Shown here: one piece after another, positions 1 through 6,233 of the stretch
How the letters are laid out: each line of letters opens with the position of its first letter
Numbering within the stretch: the stretch's first letter is position 1
DNA from: Chitinophagaceae bacterium
GTDB lineage: Bacteria; Bacteroidota; Bacteroidia; Chitinophagales; Chitinophagaceae
Reading direction: 5' to 3'
DNA: 14,827 nucleotides
NCBI GenBank assembly: GCA_016786525.1
Contig: JAEUVW010000043.1
Coordinates: 1 to 14,827 of the forward strand
Translations under genes and position numbers: made by a program
The notes under the pieces: model-generated
The model's database searches: none
What the model saw: only the letters and a program-made list of their open reading frames with translations
Told to the model about the DNA's origin: nothing

Positions 1-536
1 GGTTTATCGCCGGTTTCACGATCTCGATCCTGTTCGCCCTAGGGTATATGTGGCGCTACCATGTGGCACATGCAGCGCCTTTGCAGGATGAAGAATATAC
101 CATAGCCGTGACGGAGGCAAAAGCACGCATTGATGAATACCTGAAGACCCAGGCCAACAATGTGGATGAAAATACCGTGGTGGTGCTGGGAGCAGACGGC
201 ATTGCTGCCGGCCAGGCCCTGTTTGCGTCCAACTGTGTGGCCTGTCATGGCGACAAGGGGCAGGGGGCTTCTGTAGGGCCCAATCTTTCCGACAATTACT
301 GGCTGCACCAGGGTGGGATCAAAGATATTTTCAAAAGCATCAAATATGGCTGGCAGGAAAAAGGTATGAAGTCCTGGAAAGACGATTTTTCCCCGACGCA
401 GATCGCGCAGCTGGCCAGCTATGTACACTCTTTGAAAGGGTCGGACCCTGCCGGGGCAAAAGAACCGCAGGGCGAGCTCTATGAAGAAACGGCTGCGGCC
501 GCAGATACAACGAAAGCTGCCGTCGTGCAGCCCTAG
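1..536 (+). CDS. ccoP: cbb3-type cytochrome c oxidase subunit III, 3' part (partial at window edge)
   Basis: This is the diheme or monoheme c-type cytochrome subunit that feeds electrons to the CcoN catalytic subunit of cbb3 oxidase. The frame is open from base 3, before the first in-frame ATG at 48, and begins inside a hydrophobic segment (FIAGFTISILFALGYMW), so the gene starts upstream of the window. The heme c motif CVACH lies at 234-248, followed by GPNLSDNYW. The likely axial methionine is in the GMKSW segment at 366-368. The tail is acidic, then Ala/Thr-rich. The periplasmic cytochrome domain is complete; how many heme domains the whole protein has cannot be seen. ccoG follows after 34 bp, which supports a shared operon. 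Identification rests on the heme motif, the CcoP-like DNYWLHQGG segment and the neighbours. Confidence 0.93.
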   Translation, partial: FIAGFTISILFALGYMWRYHVAHAAPLQDEEYTIAVTEAKARIDEYLKTQANNVDENTVVVLGADGIAAGQALFASNCVACHGDKGQGASVGPNLSDNYWLHQGGIKDIFKSIKYGWQEKGMKSWKDDFSPTQIAQLASYVHSLKGSDPAGAKEPQGELYEETAAAADTTKAAVVQP

Positions 537-570
537 CGATTTCGGATGGCGGTAAACAGGCAAAGCGTAT

Positions 571-1959
571 ATGAAACAAAAGGCACAAACAGAGTACAGG
601 GACAGGCTGGATACGATATCCGGCAGCGGGAAACGTAAATGGGTATTTGCCGCAAAGCCGGAGGGCTTTTTCACCCGGTTGAGGAATTACTTTTCTGCAG
701 CCTACTTCCTGGTTTTCTTTTCGCTGCCTTTTGTCCGGGTAAACGGTATGCCTTTCTTCCTGCTCAATTTTCCCGAGGGCCGCTTTATCCTGTTTGGCAA
801 GATCTTCTGGCCGCAGGACTTTTTTATTTTCGCTGTGGGCATGGTGATGGCCATCATCTTCATAGCCCTGTTCACGGTCATTTACGGTAGGTTGTTTTGC
901 GGCTGGGTTTGCCCGCAGACCATTTTTATGGAAATGCTGTTCCGCAAGGTAGAATGGTGGATCGAAGGGACGCATACGCAGCAGCAAAAGCTGAACCAGG
1001 CAACCTGGTCCGCAGAAAAAATCATCCGCAAGGGAAGCAAGCATCTCGTGTTCCTGCTGCTGTCTTTTCTGATTGCCTTCACTTTCCTGAGTTACATCAT
1101 CAGCCTGGACGGGGTATTGCAGCTATTCAGGGAGCCCCTGTCCCGGCATCCTGCTTTATGGGCCGGCCTGCTGTTGTTCAGCCTGCTGTTCTATTCAGTC
1201 TTTGCCTTTGTACGGGAGATCATCTGCACCACAGTTTGCCCTTACGGGCGACTGCAGAGCGTCTTGTTCGATCAGGAGACGATGCAGATCAGCTACGACT
1301 ACCGTCGGGGTGAACCCAGGGGTAAAAAAAGCAGCGCGGCCCCCACAGGAGACTGTGTCGATTGCTACCGCTGCGTGCAGGTATGCCCGGCGGGCATCGA
1401 CATCCGCAATGGTGTACAAATGGAATGTGTCGGCTGTACCGCCTGTATTGATGCCTGCGATACTGTCATGGACAAAATAGGGAAACCCGCCGGCCTGATC
1501 CGTTATGCTTCGGAGCAACAGATCCGGAAAGGGACAGCCTTCCGTTTCAACCGCCGGGTAAAAGCCTATTCCACCCTGCTGGGAGTGCTCAGCATTATCA
1601 TGATCGTGCTCATTGCGTCCAGCCACAGCATCGACACCTATATTTCCCGTGCAAAAGGCCAGTTGTACCAGGAGCAGCCAAACAATCGCCTGAGTAACCT
1701 GTATCAGGCCCGGATCATCAACAAGACGAACAGAGACGCTCAGGTAGAGCTGCGCCTGGAGCAGATCCCGGGTACAATACAAATGGTCAGCGGGCACAGC
1801 GGTACACTGAAGAAGGAAGCGGTGAACGAATTGATGTTCTTTATCATCATCGGTAAAGAGCAGGTGAAGGAAAGGAATACAAAAATCACTATAGGCGTAT
1901 ACGAAGGAGGGCGAAGGATACAGACCATCCGCTCAAGCTTTCTCGGGCCTTTTATGTAA
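571..1959 (+). CDS. ccoG: cytochrome c oxidase accessory protein CcoG (FixG/RdxA family)
   Basis: CcoG is a polytopic membrane iron-sulfur protein needed for cbb3 oxidase biogenesis; in the studied family it is linked to copper reduction and delivery to the oxidase. The 462-aa product has about five hydrophobic segments (near residues 35-52, 82-107, 157-180, 194-216 and 333-350). The first cysteine motif is CGWVCP (C110, C114) and a matching CTTVCP lies at C219/C223. A bacterial two-[4Fe-4S] ferredoxin-like region carries C262, C265, C268, C272 and C286, C289, C292, C296, and is followed by KIGKPAGLIRY. The C-terminal part after about residue 360 resembles the family's immunoglobulin-like domain. 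Length and motif order match full-length CcoG. It lies between ccoP and ccoH. All expected cluster cysteines are present, so the gene looks intact. Confidence 0.95.
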   Translation: MKQKAQTEYRDRLDTISGSGKRKWVFAAKPEGFFTRLRNYFSAAYFLVFFSLPFVRVNGMPFFLLNFPEGRFILFGKIFWPQDFFIFAVGMVMAIIFIALFTVIYGRLFCGWVCPQTIFMEMLFRKVEWWIEGTHTQQQKLNQATWSAEKIIRKGSKHLVFLLLSFLIAFTFLSYIISLDGVLQLFREPLSRHPALWAGLLLFSLLFYSVFAFVREIICTTVCPYGRLQSVLFDQETMQISYDYRRGEPRGKKSSAAPTGDCVDCYRCVQVCPAGIDIRNGVQMECVGCTACIDACDTVMDKIGKPAGLIRYASEQQIRKGTAFRFNRRVKAYSTLLGVLSIIMIVLIASSHSIDTYISRAKGQLYQEQPNNRLSNLYQARIINKTNRDAQVELRLEQIPGTIQMVSGHSGTLKKEAVNELMFFIIIGKEQVKERNTKITIGVYEGGRRIQTIRSSFLGPFM

Positions 1960-1976
1960 CATCAAAAAAATGCTTT

Positions 1977-2417
1977 ATGAACTGGGGATATAAAATACTG
2001 ACTGTGATCATGGTCTTCATTACCGCGATGGGCACAATGATTACAATCGCCATGCGCCAGCAGAATGACCTTGTGGACGAACAATATTATGTGAGGGAGC
2101 TGCGGCACCAGGAGCTGATCGATGCGGGCAGGAACCTGCAATCCCTGGGAGGGGATGGGGTAGTGCTGCGCCAGGACCAGGGTGTCCTTGTTGTGCGTAT
2201 TCCCAAAGCGGCTGCAGCTGATCTGACGGCGTCCACGCTTTCCCTGATCTGCCCTGCCGATAAACGCCGCGACCGCAGCTTTGCTTTTCTGCCCGATACA
2301 GAGGGGGTGTTCCGCATGCCTGCAAAAGACATTCCCAAAGGCGCTTACCTGCTGCGCCTGAACTGGAGAAGCGGGACAGTCCCGTACTATAACGAACAAT
2401 CTTTCCGGGTCGACTGA
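1977..2417 (+). CDS. ccoH: FixH/CcoH family cbb3 oxidase assembly protein
   Basis: CcoH/FixH is a small bitopic membrane protein that associates with cbb3 oxidase during assembly. The 146-aa product has one N-terminal transmembrane helix (about residues 6-26, ILTVIMVFITAMGTMITIAM). The conserved NDLVDEQYY segment follows directly, typical of Bacteroidota FixH. The rest is a soluble beta-rich periplasmic domain. The ATG at 1977 is 17 bp past ccoG. An earlier ATG at 1970 is out of frame and stops after seven codons. The stop overlaps the start of the next gene by one base (TGATG), indicating translational coupling. Sequence similarity within this family is low, so the call depends on topology, the YY motif and position. 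Confidence 0.88.
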   Translation: MNWGYKILTVIMVFITAMGTMITIAMRQQNDLVDEQYYVRELRHQELIDAGRNLQSLGGDGVVLRQDQGVLVVRIPKAAAADLTASTLSLICPADKRRDRSFAFLPDTEGVFRMPAKDIPKGAYLLRLNWRSGTVPYYNEQSFRVD

Positions 2418-3127
2418 TGTGGTACGCTGTTATTTCCGGACTGGGTATCGGTTTGTTGGGCAGTTTCCATTGTATCGGTATGTGCGGCCCCCTGGCCCTG
2501 TCTTTACCCCTGCAGGGAAAAACGGGTGCGGAGCGCTTATTGCGGACAGTATTGTACAATACGGGCCGGGCTTTTACTTATGCCCTGCTGGGCCTGCTGC
2601 TGGGTTTTGCCGGGCAGCAGTTTTTCCTGCTGGGCTATCAGCAGCTGCTGACGATACTGACAGGCAGCGTGCTGCTGCTTGCGTTGTTTGCAGGCCTGTA
2701 CCGTCCGGGTACACAACTGCTGCCTGCAGGGTTGCGGGCACGGATAGGGTCGGTATTGGGCCGTTTGCTGCGCTCGGCCGGTAGCCCGGCTTCTTTCTTT
2801 GTTGTCGGTATGCTAAACGGCTTGCTCCCCTGCGGCCTGGTGTACCTGGCCGCAGGTTCGGCCCTGGCCACCGGCAATGCCTGGGCAGGGGCCTGCCTGA
2901 TGTTCTTATTCGGTATGGGCACTTTCCCGCTGATGATCGCTGTGATGATGCTGGGCGCTTTTATCCCGCTGAAGATGAGGGCGCACCTGCGCCGGCTGGT
3001 CCCTGTATTTGCCTGTGTGGCGGCACTGATCATGATCGCCAGGGGTCTGAATCTCGGCATTCCCTTCCTGAGCCCGGAACTCCGGGATCAGGCCCATCCG
3101 TTGCAGCGGGTCCTTTGTCATCCATAG
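2417..3127 (+). CDS. TauE/SafE-like (DsbD_2/UreH-like) membrane protein of the cbb3 cluster
   Basis: This polytopic inner-membrane protein of 236 aa belongs to the family often annotated 'sulfite exporter TauE/SafE' or DsbD_2. Members beside ccoGH are usually thought to move metal (copper) or reducing power for oxidase assembly, not sulfite. The first helix carries SFHCIGMCGP (H18, C19, C23). A matching second-half motif NGLLPCGLVYLA has C139. About six hydrophobic segments are visible, in two internally similar halves. The tail ends in Arg-Val-Leu-Cys-His-Pro, where the Cys-His pair could bind metal. It overlaps ccoH by one base. The substrate cannot be decided from sequence. No clear hairpin terminator follows, so readthrough into the kinase gene is possible. 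Confidence 0.85.
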   Translation: MWYAVISGLGIGLLGSFHCIGMCGPLALSLPLQGKTGAERLLRTVLYNTGRAFTYALLGLLLGFAGQQFFLLGYQQLLTILTGSVLLLALFAGLYRPGTQLLPAGLRARIGSVLGRLLRSAGSPASFFVVGMLNGLLPCGLVYLAAGSALATGNAWAGACLMFLFGMGTFPLMIAVMMLGAFIPLKMRAHLRRLVPVFACVAALIMIARGLNLGIPFLSPELRDQAHPLQRVLCHP

Positions 3128-3218
3128 GGTACCCCGCTTGTACAGGGACAGTGCCGCATGCCCCGGGCTGCCTTTAAATTGTGATTGTAATAATATAAAA
3201 TAAAACAAGTATTTGAAG

Positions 3219-3226
3219 TAATTTTG
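3219..3226 (+). promoter_or_regulatory. possible Bacteroidota -7 element (TAATTTTG)
   Basis: TAATTTTG matches the TAnnTTTG consensus of the Bacteroidota primary sigma factor and sits 15 nt before the ATG at 3242, in an AT-rich stretch (3180-3225) within GC-rich DNA. No TTTG is found at the usual 19-21 nt upstream, so this is only half a promoter. The 114-bp gap between the membrane-protein gene and the kinase holds nothing else recognisable. Confidence 0.35.
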
Positions 3227-3241
3227 CCCGGTCCATTTATC

Positions 3242-4420
3242 ATGAGCAACCCTACCGGAATCAGTTTTGACGCCCTGTTCAGCAATGCTGCAATGGGGAT
3301 TCTCGTTGCGGACGGCACCGGGAAGATTGTATTGACCAACCCTTTCCTGCTGCGGCAATTCGGGTATACGGAGCAGGAACTCAGCGGGAAACGGATCGAA
3401 GAGCTGATCCCGACGCGTTTCCGGTCAAGGCATGAACACCATGTACAGCACTACAACGAGCATCCGAAAAACAGGCCAATGGGCCTGGGTATGGATCTGT
3501 ATGCGGCACGCAAGGACGGCTCTGAATTCCCGGTAGAGGTCAGCCTGGGCAAATACACCACCGAAGCCGGGCAGTTTGTCATCGCCTTTGTCAGCGATAT
3601 CTCCAAGCGAAAAGAGGCGGAAGCGGCCGTGCAATTGCTGAACGAAGAACTGGAACATAAAATCGAGACCCGCACACAAAACCTCAAGCAGGTAGAGTCT
3701 GATCTGCGTGTGGCCCTGGAAAAGGAAAAAGAGCTCAGCGAACTCAAATCGCGTTTTGTATCCATGGCCTCGCATGAATTCCGGACACCCCTGAGTACGG
3801 TACTTTCGTCTGCCTACCTGATTTCCAAATACAGCGAAAAAGAAGAGCAGCCCAAACGGGAAAAGCACATCCAGCGCATTGTGTCTTCCGTGAATATGCT
3901 GACGGACATCCTGAACGATTTCCTGTCTGTAGGCCGGATCGAAGAGGGCCGGATACAGGTGCGCTACACGGTGTTTGACCTGCCGCAGCATTTGCAGCAG
4001 ATCGTCAGCGAGCTGAAGGGGTTACTGAAGCAAGGCCAGGAAATTACGTACCGGCATGAGGGGGAAAGCCAGGTAGAGCTGGACGCATCCCTGCTGAAGC
4101 ATGTGGTCATCAACCTCCTGTCCAACGCCATCAAGTTTTCTCCCGACTCCGGCCTCATCGCCCTGAGCAGCAGGCAGGAACAGGGCCTGGTAACGGTGGC
4201 GGTAGCGGACAGGGGTATCGGTATCCCGGCCGAAGATCAGCAGCACCTGGCCGAACGCTTTTTTCGCGGTACCAATGCGACCAACATACAGGGTACAGGC
4301 CTGGGCCTGCATATCGTCAGCAAGTATGCCGAACTGATGAATGGTACGGTGCAGTGTGACAGTGTGTTGCATGAAGGAACCACATTTACGATCCGCTTCG
4401 CCGGCAGGACACAGGAATAA
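3242..4420 (+). CDS. soluble PAS-domain sensor histidine kinase
   Basis: The 392-aa product has no transmembrane segment, so it senses a cytoplasmic or diffusible signal. A PAS domain covers about residues 8-122 (NAAMGILVADGTGKIVLTN, then RKDGSEFPVEVSLG). A coiled-coil linker runs from about 123 to 170. The HisKA domain has the phospho-acceptor H178 in MASHEFRTPL. The HATPase domain carries NLLSNAIKFS (N295), DRGIGIP, the ERFFRG F-box and GTGLGL. The PAS motif RSRHE places H64 where FixL has its heme-ligating histidine; Met84 sits where FixL has its regulatory arginine. Heme binding is not established. The frame is open to a TTG at 3224, but the ATG at 3242 is preferred. Its partner regulator starts 10 bp downstream. 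An oxygen or redox role is inferred from the cbb3 neighbours. Confidence 0.9.
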   Translation: MSNPTGISFDALFSNAAMGILVADGTGKIVLTNPFLLRQFGYTEQELSGKRIEELIPTRFRSRHEHHVQHYNEHPKNRPMGLGMDLYAARKDGSEFPVEVSLGKYTTEAGQFVIAFVSDISKRKEAEAAVQLLNEELEHKIETRTQNLKQVESDLRVALEKEKELSELKSRFVSMASHEFRTPLSTVLSSAYLISKYSEKEEQPKREKHIQRIVSSVNMLTDILNDFLSVGRIEEGRIQVRYTVFDLPQHLQQIVSELKGLLKQGQEITYRHEGESQVELDASLLKHVVINLLSNAIKFSPDSGLIALSSRQEQGLVTVAVADRGIGIPAEDQQHLAERFFRGTNATNIQGTGLGLHIVSKYAELMNGTVQCDSVLHEGTTFTIRFAGRTQE

Positions 4421-4430
4421 AAGAAATACT

Positions 4431-5489
4431 ATGAAGAAGATTCTGCTCATTGAAGACAATACAGAGATACGGGAAAATATGGCCGAAATACTGGAGCTGG
4501 CCGGCTATACCGTACACACGGCGGCGGACGGGAAGCAGGGCGTGGAGCAGGCTTTGCAGGACAAGCCGGACCTGATCATCTGCGATATCATGATGCCGGT
4601 GCTGGATGGCTACGGTGTCCTGCATCTGGTACAGAAAAATGAAGAGTTGCAGTCAGTGCCGTTCATCTTCCTGACGGCACGCTCGGAGCGCAGTGAAGTG
4701 CGCAAGGGTATGGAAATGGGAGCAGATGACTATATTACCAAGCCTTTTGACGGGACAGAGTTGCTGCAGGCCATCGAAATCCGCCTGAGGAAGGCAGACG
4801 CCCTGAAAAAGTCTTTACCCCCCAGCCTGCAGGGTGTGGACGAACTGGTCAGGGTGCATGCCGCGAGTGCTTCGCTGGAAGCGCTCAGTACAGACAGGAG
4901 TACGAATAAATACAAGAAGAAGCAGTTGATCTATACAGAGGGCAATCATCCCGTACGTTTGTTTTACCTGAAAAAAGGGAAGGTAAAAACCTACAAGCGG
5001 AATGAGGAAGGTAAGGAGCTGATCATAGGACTATACAAAGAAGGCGATTTCCTGGGCTATACACCGCTGATGGAAGGCGGACCTTACCACGAAAGTGCAG
5101 AAGCCCTGGAGGAAACAGAACTGGCCATCATACCCCGTTCGGAATTTGAAGTGCTGCTGGGCAGCAACCCGGCCGTGCTGCGCAAATTCATCAGCATACT
5201 GGCACAGGATATAGATGAGAAGGAAAACCAGCTGCTGGCCCTGGCATATAACTCGCTGCGCAAAAAAGTTGCCGATACGCTGGTGACGCTGTACCGGAAA
5301 TACAACAGCAATGCAGACGATCATTTTATGATCGACCTGTCCCGGGAAAACCTGGCCTCCATAGCCGGGGTAGCCAAAGAATCGCTGATCCGCATGCTGG
5401 GCGAACTGAAAGAAGAAAAACTGATTGCCATGGAAGGCAGCCGTATCCGCATCCTCAACTACAGCAAGCTGGAACAGATGTACAATTAA
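4431..5489 (+). CDS. response regulator fused to a Crp/Fnr-type transcription factor
   Basis: The 352-aa product joins a receiver domain (residues 1-125) to a full Crp/Fnr-type protein. The receiver has acidic residues E8/D9, phospho-acceptor D52 in CDIMMP, T82 and K104 (TKPF). The cyclic-nucleotide-binding fold runs from about 155 to 255 (LFYLKKGKVKTYK, GDFLGYTPLMEG). A long dimerisation helix follows, then a winged helix-turn-helix at about 295-345 with SRENLASIAGVAKESLIRML. No cysteine cluster of the Fnr [4Fe-4S] type is present, so the signal is expected to come by phosphorylation, with any ligand unknown. The ATG at 4431 gives the standard receiver start; the frame extends up to 4341 within the kinase gene, but that extension has no domain. 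It is paired with the kinase and probably regulates the cbb3 genes; that target is inferred. Confidence 0.92.
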   Translation: MKKILLIEDNTEIRENMAEILELAGYTVHTAADGKQGVEQALQDKPDLIICDIMMPVLDGYGVLHLVQKNEELQSVPFIFLTARSERSEVRKGMEMGADDYITKPFDGTELLQAIEIRLRKADALKKSLPPSLQGVDELVRVHAASASLEALSTDRSTNKYKKKQLIYTEGNHPVRLFYLKKGKVKTYKRNEEGKELIIGLYKEGDFLGYTPLMEGGPYHESAEALEETELAIIPRSEFEVLLGSNPAVLRKFISILAQDIDEKENQLLALAYNSLRKKVADTLVTLYRKYNSNADDHFMIDLSRENLASIAGVAKESLIRMLGELKEEKLIAMEGSRIRILNYSKLEQMYN

Positions 5490-5851
5490 GCGCTGGTACC
5501 GGTGGCCAGGGCAAAGGTGTGGAAATAGTTGCTCAGGACATTGAATTCCAGGATGAGCTTCTCCATGTCCTGCCGGATCTGCAGGTAAGACGAGGGTACT
5601 TTTTCTGCAGTATCGAGCTCGCGCAGCAAATGGTTCAGGTCCAGGCGCAGCAGATCCATCAACTGGTCTTTCTGCAGGAAGCGCTGCTGAAAGTTTTCTG
5701 CTTTTTCCAGCAAATCGGTATCAATGTCTTTTTTGATGATCCCCGACAATTCATATTTCATACGGATGTTCTCAATGCGCAGCTGGGCCAGCACCGACTG
5801 CCACCTGCTGACACTTTCCCTTACCGCATATGCTGCTGAATACTCGCTCAT
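5486..5851 (-). CDS. small helical hypothetical protein
   Basis: This 121-aa product is not recognised. It has no signal peptide or transmembrane segment and is rich in Leu, Glu, Gln and Lys in heptad-like patterns (ENFQQRFLQKDQLMDLLRL), so a mostly alpha-helical, possibly coiled-coil, cytoplasmic protein is likely. It is convergent with the REC-Crp regulator gene, and the two stop codons overlap (5486-5489), leaving no room for a separate terminator. A full TTTG-N19-TAATTTTG promoter lies directly upstream with only 8 nt between the -7 box and the ATG, which strongly supports both the gene and its start. The distance from the cbb3 regulator is suggestive, but no functional link can be shown. 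Confidence 0.75.
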   Translation of the reverse strand: MSEYSAAYAVRESVSRWQSVLAQLRIENIRMKYELSGIIKKDIDTDLLEKAENFQQRFLQKDQLMDLLRLDLNHLLRELDTAEKVPSSYLQIRQDMEKLILEFNVLSNYFHTFALATGTSA

Positions 5852-5859
5852 AATTACAC

Positions 5860-5890
5860 CAAAATTATGCAGGCCGTTTCCTGCAGCAAA
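5860..5890 (-). promoter_or_regulatory. complete Bacteroidota primary-sigma promoter (TTTG-N19-TAATTTTG)
   Basis: On the - strand TTTG (5890-5887) is followed by 19 nt and then TAATTTTG (5867-5860), an exact match to the -33/-7 consensus and spacing known from Bacteroides-type promoters. It drives the 121-aa gene starting at 5851. The transcript leader would be only a few nucleotides long. Confidence 0.7.
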
Positions 5891-5995
5891 TAACCGTGGT
5901 CATCATTGGGGCTAATTGCCGTCATGATTTGACTTTGCTATGGCCTGAAACAGGGCTGTCGCGGATACTTTAACAATTCGGCTGTAAATAATGAA

Positions 5996-6003
5996 TATCT
6001 TTG
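5996..6003 (+). promoter_or_regulatory. possible Bacteroidota -7 element (TATCTTTG)
   Basis: TATCTTTG matches TAnnTTTG exactly and lies 6 nt before the ATG of a 54-codon ORF, in an AT-rich stretch. No good TTTG -33 box is seen at 19-21 nt upstream. If active, its start site would fall at or next to the ATG (leaderless), or it could serve the glutamate-synthase-like gene further down. Confidence 0.35.
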
Positions 6004-6009
6004 CCCCTG

Positions 6010-6174
6010 ATGACTGCTGTACGACATACACCCGGCACCAAGGCTACCCTGCACAGCGGGGAGGGTAATGTTGTGGTGCATGAGCTGCATCCGCGTCATT
6101 TTCACTGCTTTTGCTATAAGCTGTACTATCTGTCCAATTTCAAGGACTTCAATACCATAGCCCCGGCCTGCTAG
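6010..6174 (+). CDS. putative 54-aa Cys/His-rich small protein
   Basis: An ATG-to-TAG frame of 54 codons starts 6 nt after a TAnnTTTG element. The product begins MTAVRHTPGTKATLHSGEG and has a His/Cys-dense middle (HELHPRHFHCFCYK, three Cys in total including the C-terminal residue) followed by LYYLSNFKDF. No signal peptide, membrane helix or known domain is recognised. The two cysteines in HCFC with flanking histidines could bind metal, but that is a guess. It ends 59 bp before the glutamate-synthase-like gene on the same strand, so it could be a small protein of that operon or a leader peptide. It is short enough that chance cannot be excluded; the coupled promoter element is the main support. 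Confidence 0.4.
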   Translation: MTAVRHTPGTKATLHSGEGNVVVHELHPRHFHCFCYKLYYLSNFKDFNTIAPAC

Positions 6175-6233
6175 TATTCATTTAGGTCCGGGGGCTTACT
6201 TCGGTATTTCCTTTTTTTCAAATTTTTCAGATC

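Noticed and set aside
48..536. Complete small cytochrome gene starting at ATG 48
   Set aside because: The frame is open from base 3 within a transmembrane segment, so this is the 3' part of a longer ccoP gene.
2417..3127. Sulfite exporter function
   Set aside because: The family label is generic. The HCxxxC-type motif and the cbb3 neighbours point to metal or redox handling, and no sulfur genes are nearby.
3224..3241. TTG start for the PAS kinase
   Set aside because: It overlaps the possible -7 element and adds only six residues. The ATG at 3242 is a normal start for the PAS domain.
4341..4430. N-terminal extension of the REC-Crp protein
   Set aside because: It overlaps the kinase coding region in another frame and shows no domain. 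The receiver begins MKKILLIEDN at 4431.
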